NCBI GenBank assembly: GCA_914767715.1
Contig: OU612071.1
Location: 4,528,001-4,592,000 of the forward strand
Reading direction: 5' to 3'
Source: Membranipora membranacea
Taxonomy: Eukaryota > Bryozoa > Gymnolaemata > Cheilostomatida > Membraniporidae
DNA: 64,000 bases
Position 1 is the stretch's first letter. Each line of letters starts with the position of its first letter. Positions 52,762 through 64,000 of the stretch are shown here, one piece after another. The translations under genes were made by a program, and so were the position numbers. The notes below the pieces were generated by a model. It ran no database searches and was not told the DNA's origin. It saw only the letters and a list, made by a program, of their open reading frames with translations.

Positions 52762-52926
52762 CTTGCCTTGCAGAGATGGCAGGTTGAGATTTAACACTAG
52801 TCTGACCTTGATTAAGGTCTCTGTGACCGGTAGAACTCACAAAATCTTTTTTTAAGTCTGTATTCGACAAATCGACCCGGATATGTAGCGAATCTGAATT
52901 TTTAACCCATGTCGACTTGGCTGCTC
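52762..52926 (-). CDS. isolated internal exon of an unresolved minus-strand gene
   Basis: Acceptor taccagcctttag, donor GGCAAG|GTAAGA, 165 nt, phase 1 to 1. It encodes AAKSTWVKNSDSLHIRVDLS and continues through SSTGHRDLNQGQT to QPAISARQ. Hydrophilic, no stops, clear splice sites at both ends. The open frame extends past both, which is why it looks longer. I could not find neighbouring exons or recognise the protein; a 12-nt candidate (CAGAAGTCCAAC) near 52660 is too weak to call. Confidence 0.5.
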
Positions 52927-53685
52927 CTAAAGGCTGGTATGACCAAAGAATCGCTGTCTCAATCATCCATAGCAATGACCTCACAAATCAAGATGCTGTG
53001 TCTCTGGATTGAGCACATTATAAGACTGAAGTTTAGCGGTCGGAATGAGTGTTGACGCGGCTTCGCAACTTCAATGTCAGGTGGATATTTCATGTTTAGA
53101 GGTTGATCTCAGGGTTCAGTTTTTGCCTTAGTCTTTTCAATCATCGTCAACATTTGAACTAATGTTCTAATCAGAAGTTCACCTGGAAGTCGTGACAATA
53201 CATGCTGATAGCTACCCTCCCTATTTTCTGTAAAGTGATATTAGTACACAAATTGTGTTCAATTGTAGCTAACATCCACCAATCCTTCCCTGTTCCCCAT
53301 TTGGAAACAGCATCGTGACAGTTATTTGTCACCCCCTTCAGCTCTTGTGTGCAACTTAGTCTAAATCTAAGTCCTATTTTAATTCAATATTTCAATCTGT
53401 CCCTGCACTAAACAATCAATACAAAGGGAAACACAATAAATATTGAATCAAGCCATGTGTATGTTCCTCAATCATTGACGTGATACACAGAAATGCTAAT
53501 TGTGACAGTCTTAGTAAAACATTCACAGTTTATGATTATGAAACTTTCTCTCCAGCAGACTTTTGATATCTAAGTTAGTTTTTCTGTCACGTTGTGTCAT
53601 TGACAGCGCTGCCAATAGACAATATAAATCCAAATTATGGGTTTTACCACGCATGAATGTAAGTGTATATGGGTACATCTGGGGA

Positions 53686-53790
53686 GCTGGCGGCTGGTTG
53701 ATTCATAATGAAAGCTCCGCAAGAAGCACTCGAACCCACATCTCCTACCACATCAATCATTGCAATTTTAAGTGATGAATAGACCATGTG
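53686..53790 (-). mobile_element. decayed tRNA-derived SINE
   Basis: On the plus strand TAATGAAAGCTCC and ACTCGAACCCACATCTCCT match the element at 19540-19680 in order, with the A-box half eroded. Confidence 0.55.
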
Positions 53791-53799
53791 CATAACACT

Positions 53800-56700
53800 T
53801 TGGCGATGACGTGAATGTCCCATCGCACCATCCCCTAACCATGAAGGTAACTACATGTGTCGTACCGGTAGAAAAAATACTTCATATAAGCCCTCACCTT
53901 AAAGACAACAGAACGACCACAGCAATATATAGTCTGGCAGCTAGTTCTGCAGTAATTGTCCAATATTTTATCATTTAGAAAATTCAGAGCACTTCTGGAG
54001 AAAAATTATGTGTAGTATTAGGGATTTTCCTCCCTTCTCATCTAAGAGCTATGAGGTATTTATGCGCCCTAGTGCTGAGCCAACCTAATGAGCTAATACT
54101 TCTATCTACTTGAGACAACTGTAAAAATTATTAGATGAAGTTATCTACTGTTGTAAAATGTCTCCTGACAATGGAACTATTTTTATTCTGAACTTATGTG
54201 GGAAAGAATGGCAATTAAACGTATTTGGGCCTAAATGGAACACTGGTTTTGATATCTCATAACGTTGAACCCTGGGAGTTGCCGTTCTTGATGGAAGGCA
54301 GCGCCACCACTGCTGTGCTGCAGAGATATGTCACAAGGCTATCCTGCAAGCAGAATGAGTGTCGCTAGTTCAGACATTGCATTCAGAGGGCTAATAATTT
54401 TCATGAAAGTCATTCATAAACGCTGGTGCTGATAGCTCAGGTTTTAGGGCTGAGTCTGGTTGGGGCGCTGTCCTACATCTCTAGATAACTGTGTACACAT
54501 GCAAGCTGTTACATATAGCAGGAACTTGTAGGTATGCAGGTTACAGAACATTGATGAGTCCCGTAGATACAGTCATAGAAACATCCTGATCGAGTAAATA
54601 TCAGCTAGGGCTAAGTTTAGCTCGTATGCGAATGACACATTAATGTCAGCTAGCACTGGATTTACAAACCAAATTAAAAAGGGTGAGTAAATACTTGGTA
54701 GCCATAAATTTCACTATTCAACTCAGCCCAAAAGGTGAACGTCTCCATTTGTGAATGTTTTATTACTCTAGGCAGGCCTCCTTAGTAACAGCTATAGATA
54801 ATAAACTACAGGTAGAGGCAGTTTGTCATGCGCTGCCCGCTGTGTTTTATCACTGCTCCCGTTTTATCGCTAAATGTTTGTACTTTGGTTAAATGGTTGG
54901 GGTGTATTTGCGTTGCTCGCGAGAAGGTAATAAATTATGATAAATGAAGCCTGTGATCTTGACACATAGTCAGTAACCAATTTGGCAATCTGTTACCCCT
55001 AAATAACCCACACTACCTGCTTGTGTATAATGATCACACTTCTCTAGTTTAGGGTTATCTGTTCCCTATCTTTCTTTGCAATGACATTATACAGCTGCAT
55101 ACTCAGTATGGAGGGAATTACCTGCAAGATAATGTCCTGGATCCGGGGGCCGTCAGACGAGGGGCAAAAGTCTTGGGGGCTCAGAATAGGAAAAAGCTAA
55201 TAATATTGATAGACTAAATCATAGATACATAAGAATGGGGGGGGGGGGACAAAGCTCAATGAGCCAATAGAAGAAAGTCATAGCAGTATATACCTGTGTA
55301 AAAGATAAATCCACAAACACCTACTGATATATGATAGGCTACACAGTTTATATGGATCAGTACGGAGTTATTCCTAGGTTTATTAAGGCTGCAAATAATC
55401 GAGGAATGATCGGGTCATAATTAATGTAAATCACTAACAGGTACATTGGGAATATGTTGGGGTTATTATTATTATACAATGTACATCATAACAAATACAT
55501 AAATTATACATGTTACATTACGTGACAGGGCTCCTTACAGGGGCGGATATATTCCTGCCTTGCCAATAAGGGGTTAAAAGGGCAATGATTACCCATATAT
55601 TGCGAATATTGAGTCTGGCATGGTCACAAAATAATATAGTTTGGAAAATAACCTATACTCATGTGTGTGTTAATGAATAAGTTACTGCTAGGATCTCAAT
55701 ACAACAAATTGAGGGTAATTTTGAATTTGCCACACCATACACTCCTGCGAAATAACTGCTGCTAGAAGCATCTTGCAGCAGCATCCTATGCGGTAGGCAC
55801 TATATTAATATTACAGCCCTGTCAATGTGTCCAAACATTCCATGGCCTTATCTGGCTATTAGGTACATATGTTGCATACAGGGCTCGTACCCATCAGACT
55901 GCACAACTGATTGTGATGTCCTAGCATTGGTTTTGTTATACAGATTTGTCCACTTAGAAAATGACAGAGGACAGCTCCAATCATGTTTTGCAATTTTCAG
56001 ATCCAAATGTCGAAACTTAAAATCAAGATCATATGGCAGATCTATCATAACTATGGACGTTTTCAACAGCCTTATAATAAATTATAAGATGGCGATGCTA
56101 AATTGTAATTTGGAACTGAGTGCCCGTATCATACTGAGTGAACTTCTCAAACACACAACACTCAGTAGTAAGGCAGGTGAATAAACAGATTTCAGCCAAA
56201 GAATTTTAACTTTCACTAAAGGTGGTCTTGGTGTATTTATGTTACCTGATTAGTATACCTAGTATTTTGGAGTGAAAAACTATGTCAATAATAATATTAA
56301 TTTTAATTAATTCAACAGCCGACATAAATTCATAAGGAGATAACTATTAATGGGTCCCTCAAGATGAAGCTGTGCACACCAGCACCAGCACAAGGTATCA
56401 TATATCAGCATCCTAAATGTAAATAAATGGGCATAAGAAGACTTTTTGACTTTGGCAGATCCATTTGCATAAAAAACTAATAGCATTATCTGCCTCAAAT
56501 ATTGTATCACACAAGACATTCAAAGTTTTACACCCAACTCCATATCATTAAGCTCAGCCCTTGTGGCTCTATACTTCATGCTGGGAAAAGCTGTCAGTGG
56601 TTGAAAGGTGACACTAACGACTTTGAAACCTAGTTGTCAATATAAACCTCTTCCTAAGCAGTACCAGTCATTGTCTACATAAACAGACAGCAATATCATC

Positions 56701-57330
56701 AGTTAACGGAGCATAGTTACTTTAAATCAGGGAAATATTCACCTCTCGGCATATCCACTGGCCATGTACTTTCACACTTAACTCCCAGTGAGGTTATCGG
56801 GCTATCGAACAAGCGCAATCAATCCTTTACTTTTTGAGGATGGTGAGACGGCATAATGTGGCTTGCTAATCACTGCCAGGCGATAAGTGCCACTAGAATC
56901 GGTACCGCACAATAACTCCTTAGTGAGAGCTAAGAAGGAGTGACCAGAATGAGCATGATTATTTAATGTTAGCTCACACTTGGCGACCTGAGGTAGGCAT
57001 CTATGATCTATGAATCAGGCAAAGTAAAGTTAGCAAAAGTAGGTGCCAAATGGGGTTCTATGTAGCAATTGATGTCCACAATCTTGAATTTAACTATCAA
57101 TATCTCCTCTCCCCTGTAACTCCTTGCTTTTACATTGCTATGTATTTAGTATTTTCTCAATCATTTTCATGTAGATTTCAACTTTTTTTGGAGTTTGTAA
57201 GGGAAAAATCACACAATAATGCAAACCAGCCAATGAAAGGAAAGGTTTACCACAGGAAAAGCGGTGTTTTCAATCTTGGTGTTTCTTAACAGGGACATAC
57301 TAAAACAAAAATAAAAGTACGATCCGAAAC
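53800..57330. other. intergenic/intronic stretch with dispersed repeats
   Basis: No splice-supported exon was found. A G-run repeat (GGGGCCGTCAGACG then AGTCTTGGGGGCTCAGA) lies at about 55145-55180, and a run of G at 55239-55248. A 119-codon plus-strand frame at 55825-56184 overlaps the dispersed repeat shared with 50820-50985, so it is probably repeat-derived. Confidence 0.45.
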
Positions 57331-57332
57331 AG

Positions 57333-57434
57333 CCTTACCAATCACAGGGCGGTGCCCTACCCGTTTCAGTTCCGAGAGACATACCAAATCGCTCAATCAA
57401 TGAGTCACTTTCATTGAGCAACCAGAAGGCAACT
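57333..57434 (+). pseudogene. decayed copy of MGCGSS-gene exon 2
   Basis: The run CAATCACAGGGC, then CCGTTTCAGTTCC, then CGCTCAATCAATGAG, CACTTTCATTGA and CAACCAGAAG follows the same order and spacing as 36167-36257 in exon 2 of the MGCGSS gene. There the matching text is TAATCACAGGGC, CCTTTTCAGATCG, CGCTCAATCAAGCG, CGCTTTCACTGA and CAACCAGCAG. The copy has an in-frame stop and no open frame. Confidence 0.6.
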
Positions 57435-57448
57435 AAGACTATTAAAGA

Positions 57449-57586
57449 CTTTGTTTTAGGCTGCTCTTTTGTATCACATCTTATTCTCCATATTTTATTC
57501 TATCATGTGAGTGATTTTCAGCTTTAGAATCCAAATATTGAGGAAGTTATGGCTCCTCAAACTTCCAAGGTGACGGCAATTTATCG
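57449..57586 (+). repeat. dispersed repeat, inverted partner at 60975-61112
   Basis: About 140 bp containing GGCTGCTCTTTTGTATCACA and TTGAGGAAGTTATGGC are present inverted at 60975-61112 with only a few differences. The two copies lie 3.5 kb apart and flank the exons of the minus-strand gene at 58.5-60.3 kb. Confidence 0.85.
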
Positions 57587-58470
57587 GCAGTAAAAATCAG
57601 CCGGCAATCCCTAGGGTACGTCACAATTAGCTAACCTAGTTGGTCCAAGTGGCGTGATGGCGGCGGGCTCGGGGATATACTTCTCGGTGAGAGCGGGGAA
57701 AAGGGGGAGGAGAAAAGAGAGAAAAGGGGAGGGGCAAAGGAAAGAAAGAGAATAAGTTGTCTTCTCATTTTACGTGTCATGACAACTCCTGGGATATTTC
57801 ATAGTTTTTTATAGATATACAGTATTATCTTAACACATACAATGGGCAGTAGAAACGCCATTTCAATTCGCAGATGAGGATTTATTGTCTTATGAGTCAT
57901 CTAAATAACTGACTTCTGATGGCTGGCAAAGAAATTCTCAGCATTGAATTATTTGACCAGGTCGTTAATGATTTGATAGTCGCCAATAAAGGTTAGCTAC
58001 AGCCTGCAACACTGCTTGTTCATCACATAAAATGAACTGAAGTAGTCCTTTGTGTTAGATAGAAATGTCTATCTATGCAGCAACTTGATCAGCGATATAA
58101 CAGAAACGGTATAGTTTTATTTTGCCAAATATTTATCAACATCATGGGTACAAAGCATATAAGATTGGTTATATTGTATTATACAAGATAAAATTTTAGA
58201 CAGATTATTTCTCAACATTATAATTATAGCGCCTCAATGATGACCTCAACAAAAAAACTAATACTATTATTCAGCCTGAAAAGTTGCTACTAGAACATGA
58301 GAGTCAAGTAAAAAAATAATACAACAGGAAATATCAAGCACAGTGCTATGTTTGTGTACAGATCAGAAGTCATTCATATGCCAATCCTTAGTAGGTACTC
58401 ATATAATATGTATGTTGACATCATGTCGGCCTCACAATACCTCATTGCACGCTGGATGCAGAACTTGAGG

Positions 58471-58630
58471 CTAATATAAAGTTGGATGAGACTGCAGCTC
58501 AGCTCGTATGGCCGTACTAATGTGGACAAGAGGTGTCTTTGCAGCAGGTGATGAGTTGGCAGCGTGCAGTCGACGTATAAGATGTGACAGTGTGATATTC
58601 TGAATCTGGTCAACAAGACTCCCACTATAC
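58471..58630 (-). CDS. 58-60 kb gene, last exon
   Basis: 160 nt ending in TAG at 58473-58471. The frame with LVDQIQNITLSHLIRRLHAA is preferred over a longer overlapping frame (83 codons) that is unusually rich in Cys, His, Leu and Tyr. Confidence 0.6.
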
Positions 58631-60343
58631 CTGCAAGAGGAGAATGTTTATATTATGCAAAAGGGGCAGTGTGAAAGTATCTGATCGAACAAAAGATATT
58701 TTTTCTAGTTTATTACATCGGCAAAAGTATCTCTTGTCTGATCAGATGTGATCTTGTCAGGTTTGGTTGTTTTGGCGTGAGCTTTGCCATTTTACGTTGT
58801 AATAGCACATATTATTTGATTCAGCTGATACTATGTGACGGTCGCCTCAGTACAACGTTAGAATGAAAACTATTCAAAGTGTCTAAACATCAAGCTAGAA
58901 GAGTAAATATATGTTTGAAATAAATTCAGCTAGATGAGTTAATGTTAGCTAGCACTTAATTCTAGCTAATTGAAGTAAGAGTATATTTAATGTAAAGTGT
59001 AAATGTTTGCGAGAATTAGATTTAGCTCATTCAAATAGCCGATGTGCGGAATGGCGAGCTTCTCCTACTCATCTAAGGTATGATGTAGTTCCTCAAATCA
59101 AACACTGCAATAAACATTGGGCCTACTTTGCTTTAAGAAAACAACGTACCATTTGCAAAGAGTTGATGTGTCTTCACGGGTCAGGTAATGGATAAGTAGT
59201 TGAGTTCTTAGTGGAAAACTGCCTAAGTGATCCCATCGTTCTTTGCATCATCAAGGAAACTAGATATAAACGGAAAGCACAGACCAGCCGATTATTCAGT
59301 ATATTGTCCTTTCGTTTGTACAACGCTAAATAAATCCATGACCTTTCTGCCCAAAATATTAAGCCACGTTTACACATGAGGTTGAAATGGCCAAATACTA
59401 CTATGTCATGAGTATCGTTGTAACACACTTTTAGCGGAAAAGACTTAATTAGAAAGTTGGAGCATGGAAGAGAATAATAATTGCGTGCATCCACCTTGTC
59501 GCCAATAAGCCATAATTTGCATATAATATTGATTATGTCATTATCTCACAATCGGCAAGATGACTTACCCATTACCTGTATTAGATGAGGCTTGTAACAA
59601 CTAGGGTTAGGGAGTTATAATCTCAAGCCAATCTGTGGCCATGTATGCCTGCTAGACATGTCACAAGACATAGGGCCTACTGTTACCAATTCCACTGACA
59701 AAAACACTGGTAATGCATATTATACATCTGATTAGGCTTAGGCTACTTACGCTTAGCGGAGGATACTTTCTTCTCTCCATCAGTCATTTCTGCATTGAAC
59801 CATGTCTTCCTCTGAATAGCATTCGGGTCTTCAACTTAACTGCTGGCAGCCTTGTCCCAAAAAGTACATCCAGAAATATAGATTGTGTACCTACAAGATC
59901 ATGCAATGGAGATTTGAGCAAGAGAAAGACTATGTAAATACTCAACTGATCGCTGAATCAGGAGCTCTTTCAATGAGAATGAGCAAACTACGCTAGTCAA
60001 TATGTTGCCATCACTTCGCCCTAATCCTTTACTGTCCCTCAGTTCCAAAGACAGGGCTAGTAACTGAGGTAACTCAGTCAGTCCACCAACAAGGAATCAA
60101 TCAATCAATTATTGGAGATAGAAATTAAGCTACTACCCACCTAAGTAACCTGTCTTGACAAGCTTGTCAAAGATTGACAAAGCTTGTCAAGAAAAGCTAC
60201 CACCTAAACAGCCATCCAGCCCTTTAACTCCTTGCTAAGAGTAAGTGTAAGACTACTTACTAGCTAGTATCTACTTCTAGTAGTAAAAAAATACTCACAT
60301 CATCATCTTTCTTTGGTTCAAAACTAACCAGACTTCTTCTCAT
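58471..60343 (-). CDS. small minus-strand gene, three exons seen, middle unresolved
   Basis: Exons: 60299-60343 (ATG; MRRSLVSFEPKKDDD; donor GATGAT|GTGAGT, phase 0); 59751-59811 (acceptor gctattcag; RKTWFNAEMTDGEKKVSSAK; donor TAAGC|GTAAGT, phase 1); 58471-58630 (acceptor cctcttgcag; YSGSLVDQIQNITLSHLIRR through RAELQSHPTLY; stop TAG). The last acceptor needs phase 2, so at least one more exon of length 3n+1 must lie between 58631 and 59750; I could not find it. The protein is hydrophilic and helical, with no signal peptide or membrane segment. I do not recognise it. Confidence 0.55.
59751..59811 (-). CDS. 58-60 kb gene, second exon
   Basis: 61 nt, phase 0 to 1, RKTWFNAEMTDGEKKVSSAK, with a good acceptor and a GTAAGT donor. 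Confidence 0.6.
60299..60343 (-). CDS. 58-60 kb gene, first exon
   Basis: Starts ATG at 60343-60341 with an in-frame TAA shortly upstream. Reads MRRSLVSFEPKKDDD and ends at a consensus donor. Confidence 0.6.
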
Positions 60344-60636
60344 CAGGCCAGATGTTTTTTATACATGCTGTACCTGTCCAGTCTTCAACCCACTCAAATG
60401 AGTAAAACATGCAGCTAGGCTTATTTTGCTTCATCATAAAAAGAGTATAAGGAATTTGTCCAGTGCTTGCTTGAACGCTTTCAGTCTCTATTCTCCTGTC
60501 AAAACCACTCGGTTTGCTTCATAATAGTTGAGCAGGAATGTAATTTGGAGGATAGTGAGGGATTTATGTAGTTTTCAATAACAATTCAACTTGAAATAAT
60601 ATTTAAATCATATATAACTAAATAATTTAATGGAAA

Positions 60637-60773
60637 TATTGAGAATTGAGAATAAATAAAAATTGAGAAAATGCGAGACAATGTATTGAAGGGATATATT
60701 TTCTCAATTTTGAGATAGTAGAGTTGTCCACTCTGGCAAGATTCTCAATTTTCTCAATTATTCTCAATTTTAG
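60637..60773. repeat. inverted repeat of GAGAATTGAGAAT type
   Basis: ATTGAGAATTGAGAATAA on the left and TTCTCAATTATTCTCAAT on the right form imperfect arms around about 70 bp. Confidence 0.6.
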
Positions 60774-60784
60774 GTGAAAGTATA

Positions 60785-60855
60785 GTGGATCTCTGGGCGG
60801 CGTTGTTGCCTTTAGGTACGGGGTCCCGGGTTCGATTCCCACCCAGGTCGGAATT
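60785..60855 (+). mobile_element. tRNA-derived SINE head
   Basis: GGGCGGCGTTGTTGCC (A-box-like) and GGGTTCGATTCCC (B box) lie about 30 bp apart. The body is short and decayed, and no full tRNA fold is evident. Confidence 0.55.
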
Positions 60856-61114
60856 TTGATCATCAATTATTATGTGATTATTAGTGTATTTACTAATAAC
60901 TCATGTCCATGTCACATGTCTATGGTTGTGACGTACCCCAGGGGAAACATCCGCTTATACCCAATGCCGATTGAAGGCAATCACCCTGGAAGTTTGAGAG
61001 GCCATAACTTCCTCAATATTTGGATTCTAAAGCTGAAAATCGCTCACATGATAGAATAAAATATGGAGAATAAGATGTGATACAAAAGAGCAGCCTCAAA
61101 CAAAGTTTTCAAAA

Positions 61115-61900
61115 TGAAAGTCTCTGAAATGATGAATTGCATGGCTGAGGATTTTAGGACTATGATGGTGACACCAGCGAACACAAAATAAGATAGGCAG
61201 ATTGCTGGATAAAATTGGTGAAAATAATTCTGTGCTAGAGCATTGAGCGCTAAGAGCATTGTCTAATAGTAACAGAAGAAGCCACATGATTATAACTCTT
61301 TTTTTTTATATTTCAGGCCGTTTGCAGCAATTTGGTGCAACCTGACTAATGAAAGTCAATTGATAAATCTTTCACAAACGTGAATGAATATTTTATGACG
61401 CAACAGATTTCTGAATGGCCTAAATTATTAGTTATTATTTGTTTAGGTAGTTATCGTACGTTTAGTATGAAAACACAACTCCCTCATATAAGGTTGAGCA
61501 TCGCTCATACTGTCATGCAATAAATCACGTTGATTTCTTTATCAAGTTACAAATAACGACTTACTCTTTATCATAAAACTACATTAGGTCTATCGTACGT
61601 TCCTTTCCTTGATATTAATTTACTTTCAGCACAAATAATAAAATTCGGAGTGTCTAATCATGCAATATCAACAATCAGGGGCCAATGGTATTCCTCGTTT
61701 TTTGCTGATCAGTCATAATTAATTGTTCTGTAGCTTTGCTCTGCATTGACTTATCTATAATGATTCAGTTTATTCCTGAGATTATATATAGGTTAACAAT
61801 ACCTGAAACTAAACTAAACAAATATTCTGTTCTCAGAACGGTGCTTAGTGAGTAACACAGGGAATTTGAATGAACAAATCAATACCCCAAAACACGATAA
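61115..61900. other. no supported feature
   Basis: AT-rich DNA between the inverted repeat copy and the 62-kb duplication, with only short open frames and no recognisable exon or repeat. Confidence 0.5.
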
Positions 61901-61949
61901 ATGACTTCAGGTTAGTCAAAAATCATATTTCAACCCTGTTCATAGGTGT

Positions 61950-64000
61950 GTAAAAGGATTATGATCAGGTGAAGAATCTGTATGATGAGAACATGAGCAT
62001 GACATAAAAAATTAGATTAAGCGATAATAATTGCTGAGAGAACACAATCACATGATGCAGGGAGGCTGTGAGAGTTCTCATTGTTGTTTACTATGATGCA
62101 TGTCATTTCGAATAGAAATGTCTAACAGAGCGGTAACATTGAAATCAGATACATAAGTATGTGAGGAGGGGTTTCAATTAGATGCAAAAAACACAACCAA
62201 CAGTGACTTCATAGAGGGAAGGTGATAGATTCCAGCATTTGTTGAGCAACAAAGAACTTTAACCCGACCGCACCGAGAAGTTATCGATCAGCAGTATTTG
62301 TCTGTGAATGTAAGATACTATCCGCTACAATCATGGAGGTAAGCTCAATCTTCTCTGATGAATTGTAAATATTTAAACTGTATTCATGAAGTTAGATTAA
62401 CAATGTTGGAATTAGACAATATAGTTGATTTGGCTCCGGTAAGTACCTAGTCTCTACTCTCTCACTGATCCTATGTCTCGTGTGGTCTTCGAAGAAATTA
62501 CAGCAAATTGCTTTGTCATAATATCTGATATATCTGGAAATATATCAGTGCATCATTAATCTCTTCTTTGTCATAAATTGGTGCAGCCTTAATTATTTTC
62601 TCCTCGGTCATGTAAACTGGAACCCTCAGTTTTTCAGATTCAGTTTGTGTTAATGAAAGTTTGATCAATTATGAAACAATACATTTTATCCACACCTCAA
62701 TAGCTAACAACACACATTCCATAGGCGCAATTCAAAACAAATATGTATTAAGTGGCATGCCAAACAGACACCGCATCGGATTACAGCAACAAACCGCGGG
62801 TCTTAGTATTAGGTTGCTGTTTAACAAGTGTGTTTGATGATGTGAAACCTGATCATGCATTAAATTACATAAGTGCTAACATTCAATGCTTTCTTTGCTA
62901 TTAACTTGGTGTCACCAAAACCGAAGACCAACGCGGATGGAGATTTCTGTCATCGGCATATGGTCCTGCTTGTCACTTGCTTGTGAATTATTCCGGAGCT
63001 ATTCACTGTATTGTTTTACCTACAGTAATTCAGCCTTGCCCTAGGGCAGAGAAAATAATACTACACATAAATTGGAATACGACTACCTGCAACTCAGATG
63101 AATACAATGTTCTTAAAATACCACCAAGAGGTACAATAAGACTCAGAAAGGGTAGTTTAAAAGAAGCAAAACATTACCTTATGCACTAAAAATAATTTCA
63201 TAGACAAAATTAAATAATTCAAGTTCAATGGCAAGTAAAGTCTTAGAATCATATGAAATAATTCCTGTTACTGGATGTGTACAACGAATTCAATCAGGTG
63301 TAGGATCTTAGTTATGAGAACATGAGCATGACATAACAAATTAGTTCAATGATCACTTGATGCAGGCAAACCATGAGAGGTCTCATTGTTGTTTACTATG
63401 ATGCATGTCATTGTCAATAGAAGCGTCTAACAAACCCGCATCGCTGGAATCAGATACATAATTACGCGAGACATTTTATTTGGGTGCAAAATACACAACC
63501 CACATTTACCTCAGATAGGGAAGTTGATAAATCTCAGCTTTTGTTGAGCAGCGAAGGATCTAAACCTCACAACAAGAGGAGATTAATATCCATTCACAGT
63601 ATTGGTGTAAAAATAAGATATTATTCTCTCCGATTAAGGAGATAAGCTCAATGTATTTATACTATTGGTACATAATTGAACTGCTAATGCCAATATGTGT
63701 GTTTTGCAGTCACAGTGCAAATGTAGGAATGATACAAATATATTTGACTTTGGTAAGTTCATACTCTCCTTCTCTTTCTACTGCTTCTGTGTTTCCTCTT
63801 GTCTTTGAAGAGCCAGGGCAAAAAAATTCTAATATTTGGGTAAGGGATATGGGTTGGGGATTAAATGACAGCGAAAAGCCTTGTCCTTATATCTGATAAG
63901 TCTGGAAATATACCATTGCATCACTTATCTTGTCTTTGTCGAAAATTGTTGCAGCTTTAATCATTTTCTCCTCAGTCATTTAAACTGAAATTCCCTGATT
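61950..64000 (+). repeat. 1.3-kb tandem duplication resembling the receptor first exon and promoter
   Basis: Copy 1 (about 61950-63250) and copy 2 (about 63290 to the window end) share GAGAACATGAGCATGACATA, CTCATTGTTGTTTACTATGA, TTTTGTTGAGCA and later AAGTCTGGAAATATACCA-type text. In copy 1 the exon-like end ATCATGGAG|GTAAGCTC (donor after 62338) closely resembles exon 1 of the receptor gene (ATCATCGAG|GTAAGC). In copy 2 the donor is ATAAGC and therefore dead. Copy 2 carries a CTCAGATAGGGAAGTTGA motif at about 63512-63529, like that upstream of the receptor gene. Any following exons lie beyond the window. Confidence 0.7.

Noticed and set aside
53898-53945. Hydrophobic minus-strand exon (ELAARLYIAVVVLLSL) upstream of 52926
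   Set aside because: Its exit phase (2) does not match the entry phase (1) of the exon at 52762-52926, and no other partner was found.
59174-59494. 106-codon minus-strand frame as the missing middle exon of the 58-60 kb gene
   Set aside because: No acceptor and donor give the required 3n+1 length and phase, and the composition is unlike the flanking exons.

Overview
This window is a piece of a metazoan nuclear genome, probably from a marine invertebrate. It has AT-rich DNA, multi-exon genes with GT-AG introns, tRNA-derived SINEs, foldback/MITE elements, decayed non-LTR retrotransposons and very long minisatellites. I cannot place the organism more precisely from sequence alone. Gene models below were assembled by eye from splice sites and reading phase; no expression data or database search was used.

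Layout. 0-5.2 kb: repeats (a foldback element, two non-LTR retrotransposon remnants) and two orphan minus-strand exons paralogous to the receptor gene at 45-50 kb. 6.8-34.5 kb (minus): one large gene of 16 inferred coding exons (998 codons, all phases compatible). It encodes a helical/coiled-coil protein with a long acidic Ser/Thr-rich linker and a C-terminal region resembling a VPS9 (Rab5-family GEF) domain. Its introns hold a 12-bp and a 28-bp minisatellite, an 18-bp in-frame repeat, MITEs, SINEs and an isolated plus-strand exon resembling the SLX1 zinc finger. 32.5-38.5 kb (plus): a four-exon gene for a 258-aa protein with an N-myristoylation/palmitoylation-type start (MGCGSS). Its first intron contains the inferred first exon of the minus-strand gene, so the two overlap head to head. 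39.7-45 kb: a degenerate tandem array of about 1.4-1.8 kb units sharing TATA-like boxes and a recurring TCAGACAGGGAAGTTGA-type motif. 45.0-49.8 kb (plus): a seven-exon gene for a 494-aa single-pass receptor-like protein with a signal peptide, NHL/beta-propeller-like ectodomain, Thr-rich stalk, one membrane helix and a tyrosine-motif tail. 52.8 kb and 58.5-60.3 kb (minus): exons of further, incompletely resolved genes. 57.3 kb: a decayed copy of part of the MGCGSS gene. 61.9-64 kb: two tandem copies of a segment that resembles the first exon and upstream region of the receptor gene.

Most unusual observation. In the large minus-strand gene, tandem arrays repeatedly begin at splice junctions, so each repeat unit carries its own splice site. 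There is an 18-bp unit with GTAAGG (about 32 copies, in frame), a 28-bp unit with AG|GTGAG (about 40 copies) and a 25-bp unit with AAG|GTRAG (4 donors spaced exactly 25 bp). There is also a 23-bp unit carrying an acceptor (3 copies spaced exactly 23 bp) and a 268-bp duplication containing a 15-nt candidate microexon. I know of no named feature class for such splice-site-anchored minisatellites; it is the strongest candidate here for something undescribed.
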